The notes: generated by a model not told the origin, from the letters alone. Positions 53,851-63,688 are shown, numbered from the stretch's first letter. The stretch is DNA of 64,000 nucleotides from Kutzneria sp. CA-103260 (GCF_018263855.1 NZ_CP073318.1:4650001-4714000); one strand, 5' to 3'. Numbers and translations: made by a program.

Positions 53851-54584
53851 GGCCGGCTCCAGGCCAGCGCCCCGTGCTCCACGGCGAGCAACCCCCTGTT
53901 GAGTAGGTATCCGAGCAGGCTGATCAAGGCGATCCACGACCACATCCCGGGCAGGTCGGCCGCGCCCTGGGCGGTGCCCAACTGGTATCCGATGCCGCTG
54001 GTGGCCCCGACCGCCTCGGAGATCACCATCAGGATCAGCGCGATGGACAGGCTCACCCGCAGCCCGGCGAAGATCTTCGGTCCGGCGGCGGGCAGCACGA
54101 CGCCGGAAATCCAGCGGAAACGGGAAAAGCGGAACACGCGGGCGGTGTCGGCCATGACGGGGTCGACCGAGCGGGCGCCGTCGACGGCGTTGAGCAGCAC
54201 CGGCCACACCGCCCCGAACACGATGGTGGCCACCTCCATCTCGGTGCTGATGCCGAAGATCAGCATGAACACCGGCACCAGCAGCGGCGGCGGCAGCGTG
54301 CGCAGGAAGGTGAACACGTACTCGAAGTAGTCGGCGGCGGTCCGGGAACGGCCCAGCGCCACGCCGGCGACAATGCCGAGCACGCAAGCGGCGGCCCACC
54401 CGCCGAGCACCCGCAGCAGACTGGGCAGCACATCGTCCAGGAAATGGTCGGACGGCCACAGCCGAACGGCCGCCTCGGCGATTCGCGACGGGGGCGGAAA
54501 GTAAGGATTGCCGACGGCGAGTGTCACCAATTGCCACACGACAAGGGCGCCGAGAAGGACAACAACGCGCAGCCAGGTTTTCAC
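53847..54584 (-). CDS. ABC importer permease 2, SsuC/TauC type
   Basis: A 245-aa permease with six hydrophobic helices and the EAA-like loop (AVDGARSVDPVMADTARVFRFSR). GTG start overlapping the permease 1 stop (GTGA). Pairs with permease 1, the ATPase and the binding protein. Confidence 0.9.
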   Translation of the reverse strand: MKTWLRVVVLLGALVVWQLVTLAVGNPYFPPPSRIAEAAVRLWPSDHFLDDVLPSLLRVLGGWAAACVLGIVAGVALGRSRTAADYFEYVFTFLRTLPPPLLVPVFMLIFGISTEMEVATIVFGAVWPVLLNAVDGARSVDPVMADTARVFRFSRFRWISGVVLPAAGPKIFAGLRVSLSIALILMVISEAVGATSGIGYQLGTAQGAADLPGMWSWIALISLLGYLLNRGLLAVEHGALAWSRP

Positions 54585-55345
54585 GCCGCCACCTCCCCAC
54601 TGCCCCACGACACCCAACGTCGTTGCGCGGCCAGGAATCCGGCGTTCACCAGACAACCGAACAGGCCGGCGAACACGGTGGCGGCCAGCACCACGTCCAT
54701 TCGGCCGCCGCTGGTGCCCTGGATGAACGCGTATTGCCCCAACCCGATGCTGCCGCCGGCGAGAAACTCGGTGCCCACCACGGCGATCAGCGTGATGGAG
54801 GCGGAGATCCGCACGCCGGTCAGCACGAACGGCCCGATGCTGGGCAGGGTCACGCCGGTCAGCAGCCGCCACCGGCTGACCCGGAAGCACCGCGCGGTCT
54901 CCACCAGCCGCGGGTCGACCTCGCCGAGCGCGTAGCTGGTGTTGAGCAGGATCGGCCAGGTGGCGGCGAAAGCGGCCAGCACGATCTTGGTCTGGGCCTG
55001 GGTGCCGAGCAGGGCGATGGCCAGCGGGATCAGCGCCACCGCGGGCAGCGGCCGCAGGAACTCCACCACCGGCATGCTGATCAACCGCAATGCCGGCACC
55101 GAGCCGAACAGTATGCCGAGCCCGACGCCGATGACCGTCGCGCACAGCAGGGCGATCAGCCACGACAACACGGTGGAGACGACGTCGGCGACGAAGTGCT
55201 GGTCGGTGAACAGCAACGCGAACCGCAGCAGCACCTGCGAGGGCGGCGGCAGCACACGGGCGTCGACCAGCCCCAACCGGCTGGCGGCCTCCCACAACAC
55301 CAGGAAGCCGACCAGACCGGCGAATTTGCGGACGAACGGGGGCAC
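54581..55345 (-). CDS. ABC importer permease 1, SsuC/TauC type
   Basis: A 254-aa six-helix permease; EAA-like loop LGEVDPRLVETARCFRVSRWRL. Similar in layout to permease 2 but clearly a separate sequence, suggesting a heterodimeric channel. 6 bp after the binding-protein gene. Confidence 0.9.
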   Translation of the reverse strand: MPPFVRKFAGLVGFLVLWEAASRLGLVDARVLPPPSQVLLRFALLFTDQHFVADVVSTVLSWLIALLCATVIGVGLGILFGSVPALRLISMPVVEFLRPLPAVALIPLAIALLGTQAQTKIVLAAFAATWPILLNTSYALGEVDPRLVETARCFRVSRWRLLTGVTLPSIGPFVLTGVRISASITLIAVVGTEFLAGGSIGLGQYAFIQGTSGGRMDVVLAATVFAGLFGCLVNAGFLAAQRRWVSWGSGEVAA

Positions 55346-55351
55346 GGCGGA

Positions 55352-56332
55352 TCAGCTGTTCGGTGTCGGCACGACGAGACCGCTCACGTCCATCGACTGC
55401 TGCAGATAGCCGTAGGTCTTCATCAGGGTGACCACGCGCTGCAACCGGGTGGCGTCCACCGAGGTCGGGAAGATGCCCAGCTTGAGCAGCGTCGAGGTCT
55501 GCTTGTCCACGCCGGTCAGGTCGGGCAGCACGGAGCTGATGGCGCTGCGGTCGGCCGCCGCCTTCTGGGCTTTCACCATGGCCCGCTGGAAAGCCGCCAC
55601 GCTGTCGGGGTGGGCGTTGATCCACTTGTTGGTGGCCACGTAGCCGGACAGCGGGATGTTGTCGGTGGCGCCGGTCACGATCTTGAACGTGGGCTGCACG
55701 CCGAACTGCTGCTCACCCTGCGTGATGTACGGCTCCAGGTCGCCGCCGGCGTCGATCTGGCCGTTGGCCAGCGCGGCCGGGATCTGCGGGAACTTCACCT
55801 CCAGGTAGCTCACCGAGTTCGGGTCCACGCCGTTGTCCTGCAGCACGGCCTTGATCAGCAGCTCCACGATGTTGCCCTTGGAGTGCACGGAGACCTTCTT
55901 GCCGGCCAGGTCCTTGGGCGTGCGGATGCCGGAGTCGGGCTTGGCCAGCAGCACCAGGGAGTCGGGGGTGCCCTGGTAGGCGTCGGAGACGACCTTGCCG
56001 TCCAGCGTCTTGGCCGCCTCGGCCTGGAAGAACGAGACGTAGTTCATCAGCGTGACGTCGATCTCGCCGGACTGCAGCGCCGGCATGGTCTGGGTCACGG
56101 AGGGATAGACCTTGACGGTGGCGTCCAGCCCCTCCTCGCCGAAGTAGCCCTTGGCCTGGGCCAGCTTGACCGGCGCGTCATCGACCGTGGCGATGATGCC
56201 CACGTTGATCTTGGTGTGGCCCGCGGCCGGCGCGCCGGTGTCGGCCGACCCGCCGTTGAGCAGGCTGCAGCCGGAAGTGGCGAGAACGGTCACGGCGAAC
56301 ACGGCGGCCCAGCGAGTGGCGCGGGTAGCCAT
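55352..56332 (-). CDS. Substrate-binding lipoprotein, NMT1/SsuA-like
   Basis: A 326-aa lipoprotein: signal with lipobox ATSGC (Cys at residue 22), then the NMT1/SsuA fold: VGIIATVDDAPVKLAQAKGYFGEEGLD, LLAKPDSGIRTPKDLAGKKVSVHSKG, LIKAVLQDNGVDPNSV. First gene of the importer operon; AAAGGAGAG before the ATG at 56332, an upstream open frame is not protein-like. Substrate is not clear (sulfonate, nitrate or a thiamine/pyrimidine precursor). Confidence 0.9.
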   Translation of the reverse strand: MATRATRWAAVFAVTVLATSGCSLLNGGSADTGAPAAGHTKINVGIIATVDDAPVKLAQAKGYFGEEGLDATVKVYPSVTQTMPALQSGEIDVTLMNYVSFFQAEAAKTLDGKVVSDAYQGTPDSLVLLAKPDSGIRTPKDLAGKKVSVHSKGNIVELLIKAVLQDNGVDPNSVSYLEVKFPQIPAALANGQIDAGGDLEPYITQGEQQFGVQPTFKIVTGATDNIPLSGYVATNKWINAHPDSVAAFQRAMVKAQKAAADRSAISSVLPDLTGVDKQTSTLLKLGIFPTSVDATRLQRVVTLMKTYGYLQQSMDVSGLVVPTPNS

Positions 56333-56456
56333 CGAGGACTCTCCTTTAATCAACAGTTTTGAGTGGAGCTCGGGGTGCGGTTGTGAAGGGAATGACCCAT
56401 TCACGGGCAGACCTGACCCGGAACGGCGACCACCGTAGCCGATCGAACACCCTGCG

Positions 56457-56467
56457 TGATTCAATCA
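56457..56467. promoter_or_regulatory. Short palindrome upstream of the importer operon
   Basis: TGATTcAATCA, 125 bp before the binding-protein gene, in the 425-bp gap to the conservon. Could be an operator for either. Nothing else in this gap is gene-like. Confidence 0.35.
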
Positions 56468-56757
56468 TGGACGCGGATGACACCGGGAGGAGTGAGGATT
56501 TGCGGTAGATGCCAATTTCCTTCCCCCCGGCCCCGGCACCACTACCGGACGTCACCGCCCCTTCACGGTGCAGGATCATCCCGACCGGCGACCGCCGCCG
56601 TCCAGACCCCCAAATGCTTGATCACATTGGCCCGAAGGCACCACCATGCGCGTGACCGTCCTCTCCAGTACTCCGATCGGCGGTACGGAATGATCCTGAA
56701 GCACTCCAAGATCCACCTTCGGCGATGGAGTGGACGAACCGTGGGGGAGTGCTGACC

Positions 56758-59637
56758 GTGCGTGGTGCGGCCGGGGAGGCTGTGTCCGACCAGCGCGGGC
56801 GGAACGGTTCGAGCGCCGGGTGGCGGCTGCGCAACTGGAAGCTGGGCCGCAAGCTGGTGGTCATCCTGCTGGTGCCGGCGCTGAGCACGCTGACCCTGGC
56901 CGGGCTGCGGCTGTCCAGCCAGCTCGACGACGCCCGCCAGTACGGCGACGAGCGCCAGCAACTGGCGGTGGCCGGCCACGCGGCCCAGGTGGTCGACCTG
57001 CTGCAGGCCGAGCGCGACGGCATCGTGGCCTACATCGCCGGCGGCCGGGCCGACCAGTCGCCGAAGTTCGGGCCGGTGGACGCGGCCATCGACACGCTGC
57101 GCAACGACGACAACCAGGTCAGCGTGACCGGTGCGGTGCACGACGCGGTCGACAAGGCGCTGGAGGAGCTGGACGGGCTTTCCGCGCTGCGCAACAGCTC
57201 GCTGACCACCCGGCTGCCGGACACCGCCGCGCTCACCTCGTACACCGAGATCATCGACTCGCTGCTGCAGATCGTCCGGGTCACGGCCACCAACGTGAGT
57301 CACCCTCGACTGTCCCCTTTGGACACTTCGGTGCAGGCCCTGACCGACGCCAAGGAGCAGCTGCGGCTGCAGAGCAGCATCGTGGTCTCCGCCGCGCTGC
57401 ACAAGGAGTTCGCGCCGGATCTGGTCGACCAGCTGCGGGCCGCGCAGGCCCGCTACGGCGCCGACCTCGAGGACTTCACCAACGCCGCCAGCGCCGACAA
57501 CCGCCAGCTGCTGCAGGACACCGTCAGCGGTCCGGACGTCGACGAGCGCAACCGCGTGGTGCAGCTGGCTCTCGTGCAGTCCGGCGAGGGCGGCGGCGCG
57601 GTCTCCGTGCGGGCTCCCGACGTGCAGACGCTGACCACCACGACCGCTTCCCTGTTCAGCAAGGTGATCGGGCAGATCCAGCAGCAGGCCAACGATGCCA
57701 TCACCGGCCTGATCCGAGGGGCCCGCGGCGCCGCGTTCCGGGACGGCGCGCTGGTGATCGTGGCGCTGCTGATCGCGTTGGCGCTCACGGTGATCGTCGC
57801 CCGTTCGATGGTGATTCCGTTGCGGGTGCTGCGTCGCAGCGCGCTGGAAGTGGCCCGCGTCAAGCTGCCGGCGGCGATCGAGCGCATCCTGCGCGACCGC
57901 GAGGCCGAAGGCGAGGCCGTGGAGCCGGTTCCGGTGCACACCACCGAAGAAGTCGGCCAGGTCGCCCGCGCCTTCGACGCCGTGCAGCGGGAGGCCGTGC
58001 GGCTGGCCACCGAGCAGGCGGCCCTGCGCGGCAACGTGAACGCGATGTTCGTCAACCTGTCGCGGCGCAGCCAGGCGTTGGTGGAGCGGCAGATCAGCGT
58101 GATCGACCGGCTGGAGCAGGAGGAGCAGGATCCGGACCAGCTGGCCAGCCTGTTCGAGCTGGACCACCTGGCCACCCAGATGCGCCGCAACAGCGAGAAC
58201 CTGCTGGTGCTGGCCGGAACCACGCTGACCCGCCGGGTGACCAAGCCGGTGCCGGTCTCCGAGGTGCTCGGCGGGGCCGTGTCCGAGGTGGAGAAGTACG
58301 CCCGGGTGCAGGTGGCGCCGGCGCCGGACCTGACCATCCAGAGCCGCGCCGTCAACGACATCACCCACCTGATCGCCGAGCTGCTGGACAACGCCACCGC
58401 CTTCTCCCCGCCGTCCAGCAAGGTCACGGTGCGGTCGGCCCGGATGCGCCGCGGCGAGCTGGCCATCGAGATCCACGACCGCGGCGTCGGCATGCCCGAG
58501 GCCGATCTGACGGCGGCCAACGAGCGGCTGGCCGAGCCAGGCGAGGTGGACGTCACGGCGGCCCGGCAGATGGGCCTGTTCGTGGTGGCGCAGCTGGCCA
58601 AGCGGCACGACATCAAGGTCCGGCTGCGGGACAACGCCGACATCGACGGCGGCGTCACCGCGCAGGTGATCGTGCCGGCGACGCTGGTGGACGTGGCCGA
58701 GGCCGTGCCGCCGCCGCCCGCGGCCCCGCCGACCGTGGCCGCCGCCGCCACCCAGCGCACTCCCCTGCCCGAGCCGGACCTGCCGCAGGACATCGTCGGC
58801 CTGCCCAAGTGGGCCCCGGGCCAGCTGCCGCCGATCGTCACGCACCGCCCGGTCGAGCCCGAGGTGACCGAGTCGGTCGACCTGTTCGCGCCGCGCCGCA
58901 AGACCGCCCCGGCCGAGCCGGAGGTGACGCCGGCGACCAGCGTGGAGCCGTGGCCGACGCCGCAGCGGCGCTTCGACTACGACGACCCGCCCACCGAGCG
59001 GCTGCCGATCTACCAGGAAGTCCTGTCGCAGTGGTTCTCGTCGGCCTCCGACGAGGCCGCGGCGACCAAGAGCACCCCGACCAAGAGCACCCCGGCCAAG
59101 GACACACAGGCCAAGGACACCCCGGTCGAGAGCTCCCCCGCCGACGACGCCGCGGTCGACAAGGCACCGGTCGAGGAGTCCGAGACCGCAGTGCCGGCGC
59201 CCCGCGAGGAGGACGCCGAGCCGGCCACGGAGGCCCTGAAACCGAACAAGCCGGCCCCGGCCGAGCCCGCGGCGACCGCCACCGGCAACGGCTGGCGCTC
59301 GGCCGGCGACGAGGGCTGGGCCGCCGCCAACACGCTGCTGGCCCGCGAGCCGGAGACGGTCACCGAGGCCGGCCTGCCCAAGCGGGTGCCGAAGTCGCAG
59401 CTGGTGCCGGGCTCGGCCACGCCCCGGCCGCAGGCCCAACCGGCCCGGGGCACCGCGCCGGCGATGCCCCGCCGCTCGCCCGACGCCCTGCGCAACCGGA
59501 TGTCCACGTACCAGCACGGTGTCAGCCTCGGCCGGCACTCCGCCCCTTCGGCCGCCCCCGACGAGGCCATCGACGCCGGCTACCAGGTGCCGCCCAGGGA
59601 CGACAAGCAGTCTGAGCAAGGCAAGGAGCAGTCGTGA
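56758..59637 (+). CDS. cvnA: Conservon sensor kinase-like protein CvnA
   Basis: A 959-aa membrane protein. Two membrane helices (near residues 27-47 and about 335-355) flank a NIT-type helical sensor domain; then HAMP-like, a dimer region without the usual HisKA phosphorylation His box, and an HATPase domain with LIAELLDNATAFSPP (N box) and DRGVGMP (G box). The last 250 residues are low-complexity Pro/Ala/Glu/Lys with TKSTPTKSTP-like repeats. In conservons CvnA works with a roadblock protein and a small GTPase. Start GTG 56758 after GGGGGAG. Overlaps cvnB by GTGA. Confidence 0.88.
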   Translation: MRGAAGEAVSDQRGRNGSSAGWRLRNWKLGRKLVVILLVPALSTLTLAGLRLSSQLDDARQYGDERQQLAVAGHAAQVVDLLQAERDGIVAYIAGGRADQSPKFGPVDAAIDTLRNDDNQVSVTGAVHDAVDKALEELDGLSALRNSSLTTRLPDTAALTSYTEIIDSLLQIVRVTATNVSHPRLSPLDTSVQALTDAKEQLRLQSSIVVSAALHKEFAPDLVDQLRAAQARYGADLEDFTNAASADNRQLLQDTVSGPDVDERNRVVQLALVQSGEGGGAVSVRAPDVQTLTTTTASLFSKVIGQIQQQANDAITGLIRGARGAAFRDGALVIVALLIALALTVIVARSMVIPLRVLRRSALEVARVKLPAAIERILRDREAEGEAVEPVPVHTTEEVGQVARAFDAVQREAVRLATEQAALRGNVNAMFVNLSRRSQALVERQISVIDRLEQEEQDPDQLASLFELDHLATQMRRNSENLLVLAGTTLTRRVTKPVPVSEVLGGAVSEVEKYARVQVAPAPDLTIQSRAVNDITHLIAELLDNATAFSPPSSKVTVRSARMRRGELAIEIHDRGVGMPEADLTAANERLAEPGEVDVTAARQMGLFVVAQLAKRHDIKVRLRDNADIDGGVTAQVIVPATLVDVAEAVPPPPAAPPTVAAAATQRTPLPEPDLPQDIVGLPKWAPGQLPPIVTHRPVEPEVTESVDLFAPRRKTAPAEPEVTPATSVEPWPTPQRRFDYDDPPTERLPIYQEVLSQWFSSASDEAAATKSTPTKSTPAKDTQAKDTPVESSPADDAAVDKAPVEESETAVPAPREEDAEPATEALKPNKPAPAEPAATATGNGWRSAGDEGWAAANTLLAREPETVTEAGLPKRVPKSQLVPGSATPRPQAQPARGTAPAMPRRSPDALRNRMSTYQHGVSLGRHSAPSAAPDEAIDAGYQVPPRDDKQSEQGKEQS

Positions 59638-60062
59638 GCACCGCGTCCGACCAGCAGATCGCCGACTTCAGTTGGCTCATCGACGACTTCGTCGACCGGG
59701 TGGCCGGCGTGGCGCACGCCGTCGTGGTCTCCGCGGACGGCCTGGTGCTGTGCTCGACGGAGGGTCTGCCGCGCGACCGGGCGGAGCAGCTGGCCGCCGT
59801 TTCCTCTGGTCTGATCAGCCTCACGGCCGGCGCCGCACGCTGCTTCGAGGCCGGAAGTGTGAACCAAACGGTCGTCGAAATGGAGCGCGGGTATCTTTTC
59901 CTGATGTCCATCAGCGACGGGTCGTGCCTCGCGGTGCTCGCGGCGCCCGGCTGCGAGATCGGACTGGTCGGGTACGCCATGGCCAGGCTGGTGGAACGGG
60001 TCGGCCAGCAGCTCACCCCCGAGCTGCGGGAGCAGTTGCAGTTGGCCGCGGCGCGCAGGTGA
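59634..60062 (+). CDS. cvnB: Roadblock/LC7 protein CvnB
   Basis: A 142-aa roadblock domain: DFSWLIDDFVDRVAGVAHAVVVSADGLVLCSTEGL and SDGSCLAVLAAPGCEIGLVGYAMARLV. Overlaps cvnA and cvnD by 4 bp each, so the operon is tightly coupled. Confidence 0.93.
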   Translation: MSTASDQQIADFSWLIDDFVDRVAGVAHAVVVSADGLVLCSTEGLPRDRAEQLAAVSSGLISLTAGAARCFEAGSVNQTVVEMERGYLFLMSISDGSCLAVLAAPGCEIGLVGYAMARLVERVGQQLTPELREQLQLAAARR

Positions 60063-60691
60063 GCGACGCGGCGGTTCTAGAGGGCTGGAGCCGAGTGGAA
60101 TCTGGACAGGGCCGGGGCGCGCAGGTCGCCCGGCAGGCGACGACGTCGGCGAAGATCGTGGTGGCCGGCGGTTTCGGTGTCGGCAAGACGACGTTCGTGG
60201 GGTCGGTGTCCGAGATCGTGCCGTTGACGACCGAGGCGGTGATGACCGAGGCCAGTCTGGGCGTGGACGATCTCTCGGCCACGCCGAACAAGGTCACCAC
60301 CACGGTGGCGATGGACTTCGGTCGCGTGTCCTTGGACAGCGACCTGATTCTGTACCTGTTCGGCACGCCCGGTCAGCACCGGTTCTGGTTCATGTGGGAC
60401 GACCTGGTGCGGGGTGCGATCGGCGCGGTGGTGCTGGTGGACACCCGGCGGTTGGCCGACGCGTTCGCGTCGATCGACTTCTTCGACGACCGGCAGCTGC
60501 CGTACGTGGTGGCGGTGAACTGCTTCGACGGCATGTTGCACCACCGGATCGACGATGTGCGCGAGGCGTTGACCATCGACCAGTCGGTGCCGATCGTGAC
60601 GTGTGACGCCCGTAACCGGGAGTCGACCAAGCAGACGCTGATCACGCTGGTCGAGCACTCCATGCGCAAGTGGATGACCGTGCGGGCCTGA
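60059..60691 (+). CDS. cvnD: Small GTPase CvnD
   Basis: A 210-aa Ras-like GTPase: P-loop GGFGVGKTTFVGS, switch region with TTVAMDFG, FGTPGQHRFWFMW (DxxG equivalent GTPGQ), and NCFDG in place of NKxD. Start GTG 60059 overlaps cvnB (GTGA). In other conservons a DUF742 protein, CvnC, lies between B and D; here there is no room for it. Confidence 0.93.
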   Translation: MSDAAVLEGWSRVESGQGRGAQVARQATTSAKIVVAGGFGVGKTTFVGSVSEIVPLTTEAVMTEASLGVDDLSATPNKVTTTVAMDFGRVSLDSDLILYLFGTPGQHRFWFMWDDLVRGAIGAVVLVDTRRLADAFASIDFFDDRQLPYVVAVNCFDGMLHHRIDDVREALTIDQSVPIVTCDARNRESTKQTLITLVEHSMRKWMTVRA

Positions 60692-60813
60692 CCCGTCAGC
60701 TGATTCCGGCGGGTTGGAGCAGGGCTTCTCGGGGCTCGCGTGGCACCATGGTGCTGTGCGGGCCCCGTGGTGTGTCCGGGGAACCCCGGTGCCGGTAGCA
60801 CGCCCTGAAACAC

Positions 60814-60836
60814 GTAGTCTGAGAACTACTTAAGAT
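60814..60836 (+). promoter_or_regulatory. Possible promoter/operator before murT
   Basis: GTAGT-ctgaga-ACTAC (60814-60829) followed by TAAGAT, which could serve as a -10 box, 26 bp before the ATG. A GC-rich inverted repeat (GCACCATGGTGC, 60743) and CCGGGGaaCCCCGG (60776) lie earlier and may terminate cvnD. Confidence 0.35.
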
Positions 60837-60861
60837 CTTGCTGTCGACTGATGGGTGGCCG

Positions 60862-62139
60862 ATGGATCCGAGGAGCAGCGGACTGGACGTGTCGTCCAGC
60901 CACCTGGGTGGCGACCTGCCGACCAGAACGGCGGCGGCGGTGAAGGCCGGCAACCTGGCCTCCCGGCTGTCCAAGGCGGCCGGCCGCGCCGGCGGCATCA
61001 TCGGCGGCCGCGTGACGCTGGCACTGGACCCCAACGCCCTGGGCACGCTGTCCCAGGGGCGCACGGTCGCGCTGGTCACCGGCACCAACGGCAAGACCAC
61101 CACGACCATGATGCTGGCCAAGGCGATGAGCGTGATCGCCCCGGTGGCCACCAACCACACCGGCGCCAACATGCCCGACGGTCTGGTCGCGGCGCTGTCC
61201 ACCGACCAGACCGCGCCGGTCGGCGTGCTGGAGATCGACGAGAACTACCTGCCGAAGATCGCCGACGCGGTGCAGCCGGCGGTGATCGTGCTGCTGAACC
61301 TGAGCCGGGACCAGATGGACCGGGTCGGCGAGGTCCGGCACACCGAGCGCAACCTGCGCACCGCCATCTCCCGGCTGCGCACCACCACCGTGGTCGCCAA
61401 CTGCGACGACGTGCTGGTCACCTCGGCCGCCATCGACTCCCCCAGCGTGATCTGGGTCAGCGCCGGCGGCAACTGGCGCGGCGACTCGACCTCGTGCCCG
61501 CGCTGCGGCATGCGGGTGCACGGCGGCGCCACCGACTGGTACTGCGACTGCGGCTTCGCCCGCCCCACCCCGACCTGGTCGGTGGTGGACGGCAAGATGA
61601 CCAGCCCGGACGGCGAGTCGTTCGAGCTGAACCTGCGGCTGCCGGGCAGCGCCAACGAGGCCGACGCCACCCTGGCCCTGGCCGCCTCGACCCACCTGGG
61701 CGTGCCGCTGCGGCCGGCGCTGGAGCGGATCCGCACCATCACCGGCGTCGGCGGCCGCTACACCACGCTGACCCGCAACGAGCGGGTGGTGCGGCTGCTG
61801 CTGGCCAAGAACCCGGCCGGCTGGGCCGAGACGCTGCCGCTGCTGGCCAAGAGCCCGGACCACCCGATCATCATCGCGATCAACGGCCGGGAGGCCGACG
61901 GCCGGGACAAGTCGTGGCTGTGGGACGTGCCGTTCGAGCGGCTGCGGGGCCGGACCGTCATCGCCACCGGCGAGCGGTCGGCCGACCTGGCCGTGCGGCT
62001 GACCTACGCCGACGTGGCCCACACCTACCTCCCCGATCCCTACCAGGCGATCGACTCGATGCCGCCCGGCCCCATCGAGCTGGTGGCCAACTACACCGCG
62101 TTCCGGGACCTGAAGACGGGGTTGAGCAATGGTTCGTGA
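60862..62139 (+). CDS. murT: Lipid II isoglutaminyl synthase, MurT subunit
   Basis: A 425-aa Mur-ligase-like protein: ATP site TGTNGKTTTT, central DENYLPKI and NLSRDQMDR, the zinc ribbon CPRCG / YCDCGF, and the C-terminal DUF1727. With GatD it amidates D-glutamate in lipid II. ATG at 60862 is preferred to an upstream TTG at 60838. Overlaps gatD by 11 bp. Confidence 0.95.
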   Translation: MDPRSSGLDVSSSHLGGDLPTRTAAAVKAGNLASRLSKAAGRAGGIIGGRVTLALDPNALGTLSQGRTVALVTGTNGKTTTTMMLAKAMSVIAPVATNHTGANMPDGLVAALSTDQTAPVGVLEIDENYLPKIADAVQPAVIVLLNLSRDQMDRVGEVRHTERNLRTAISRLRTTTVVANCDDVLVTSAAIDSPSVIWVSAGGNWRGDSTSCPRCGMRVHGGATDWYCDCGFARPTPTWSVVDGKMTSPDGESFELNLRLPGSANEADATLALAASTHLGVPLRPALERIRTITGVGGRYTTLTRNERVVRLLLAKNPAGWAETLPLLAKSPDHPIIIAINGREADGRDKSWLWDVPFERLRGRTVIATGERSADLAVRLTYADVAHTYLPDPYQAIDSMPPGPIELVANYTAFRDLKTGLSNGS

Positions 62140-62878
62140 CTCTGTCGTGCGCATCGGCCTGGTGCTGCCGGACGTGCTGGGCACCTACGGCGACTCCGGC
62201 AACGCCACCGTGCTGGAGAAGCGGTTGCAGTGGCGCGGCTACAAGGCCGAGATCGTGGACCTCGCGGTCGGCGAGACCGTGCCCAACTCCCTGGACTTCT
62301 ACCTGCTGGGCGGCGGCGAGGACCGGGCGCAGACGCTGGCCGTCTCGCACCTGACCGCCAACCCGGGCATGCAGGAGGCGGCCTCCCGCGGCGCGGTCGT
62401 GCTGGCCATCTGCGCCGGCCTGCAGATCCTGGGCCACGACTTCACCGGCACCGACGGCGTCACCCACCGCGGCCTCAGCATGCTGGACGTGCGGACCACG
62501 CCCGGCACCGGGGCCCGGGCCGTCGGCGAGCTGCTGACCACGCCGGACCCGGCGCTGCTGCAGGCGTCCATGACCGGCTTCGAGAACCACCAGGGGCACA
62601 CCCAGGTCGGCCCGGGATCGCGGCCGCTGTCCAAGGTCGTCTACGGCACGGGCAACGGCGACGGGGCCGACGGGGCGTACGCCGGGCACGTGGTCGGCAC
62701 CTACATGCACGGCCCGGTGCTGGCCCGCAACCCGGCGTTCGCGGATCTGCTGCTGAGCTGGGCGGTCGGCGAGCCGCTGGCCCCGCTGGACATCCCGGTG
62801 ATCGAGAAGCTGCGCGACGAGCGACGGCGGGCCGTGCAGGCGATGGCCGCCCGGCGCAAGCGGCTGCTCAAGTTCTGA
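62129..62878 (+). CDS. gatD: Lipid II isoglutaminyl synthase, GatD glutaminase subunit
   Basis: A 249-aa class I glutamine amidotransferase: nucleophile Cys in LAICAGLQILG, His in GTYMHGPVLARNP. Supplies ammonia to MurT. Translationally coupled with murT by an 11-bp overlap. Confidence 0.95.
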   Translation: MVRDSVVRIGLVLPDVLGTYGDSGNATVLEKRLQWRGYKAEIVDLAVGETVPNSLDFYLLGGGEDRAQTLAVSHLTANPGMQEAASRGAVVLAICAGLQILGHDFTGTDGVTHRGLSMLDVRTTPGTGARAVGELLTTPDPALLQASMTGFENHQGHTQVGPGSRPLSKVVYGTGNGDGADGAYAGHVVGTYMHGPVLARNPAFADLLLSWAVGEPLAPLDIPVIEKLRDERRRAVQAMAARRKRLLKF

Positions 62879-62894
62879 TCTCGCTGGAGTCCTG

Positions 62895-63629
62895 ATGTCG
62901 TTGGAGGGGGTCCGGCCGGCGCTGCCGTCACTGGGGTTGAGCCCGCTCAGCCCGGTGTCCAGCCGGGCCGATCTGGTGGCCGAGGCCATCCGGTCGGCCA
63001 TCCTGGCCGGCCGGATCCGGCCCGGGGACACGCTGGTCGAGCGCCGGCTGGCGGCCGAGCTGGGCGTGTCCAAGACGCCGGTGCGGGAAGCGCTGATCAT
63101 GCTGGCGGCCAGCGGCCTGGTTGTGCTGACCCCGACCCGCGGCACCTCGGTGCGGCTGCTGGACGCCGACGACCTGCGCAAGATCCAGGAGGTCCGGCTG
63201 CTGCTGGAGCCCTGGGCCGTGGCCGCGACGACCCGGCTGGGCAACGACGACGCGGTGGTTCAGGCGCGGGCGGCGCTGGCCCGGTCGGCGGGCAGCCTGG
63301 ACACCGTGGACCACGGCGAGCTCAGCGTGGCCAACCGGGACTTCCACCGGGCCCTCTACGCCGGTTGCGGCAACGAATTCGTGGTGGGCAGTCTGGACGG
63401 CGTAAGGGATCTGGCCGCGTTGGCGGCGGTGAGCCTGTTGTGGCCGCACTGGCCGACCTGGCGTGAGGAACACGTCGAACACGAACGGATCCTGGAGGCC
63501 GTGGCGGCCGGCGACGCCGAATCCGCGCAGCGGCTGACCCGCCGGCACATAGAACTGTCCGGACAGCGCGCGGTGGAAGTCGCGGCCTCGACGGCCCAGC
63601 TCGCTGGTCCGTTCGACTCAGGGCGTTGA
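62895..63629 (+). CDS. GntR-family regulator, FCD (FadR) subfamily
   Basis: A 244-aa regulator: GntR winged helix (LVERRLAAELGVSKTPVREALIMLAASGLVVLTPTRGTSV) and an FCD domain with NRDFHRALYAG and HRRHIEL-like metal-ligand positions (ANRDFHRALY, HERILEAVAAGD, RRHIELSG). 16 bp after gatD; a metabolite-binding regulator whose targets are unknown. Confidence 0.92.
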   Translation: MSLEGVRPALPSLGLSPLSPVSSRADLVAEAIRSAILAGRIRPGDTLVERRLAAELGVSKTPVREALIMLAASGLVVLTPTRGTSVRLLDADDLRKIQEVRLLLEPWAVAATTRLGNDDAVVQARAALARSAGSLDTVDHGELSVANRDFHRALYAGCGNEFVVGSLDGVRDLAALAAVSLLWPHWPTWREEHVEHERILEAVAAGDAESAQRLTRRHIELSGQRAVEVAASTAQLAGPFDSGR

Positions 63630-63688
63630 CCGGCAATTCTTCCGTGTTAATCTTCCCCGTCCGAGCGGCGCTTTTCGGGGGGACACCG

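Noticed and set aside
56563..59619. 1,018-codon minus-strand frame opposite cvnA
   Set aside because: Antisense shadow with Gly/Arg/His-rich translation; cvnA has clear domains.
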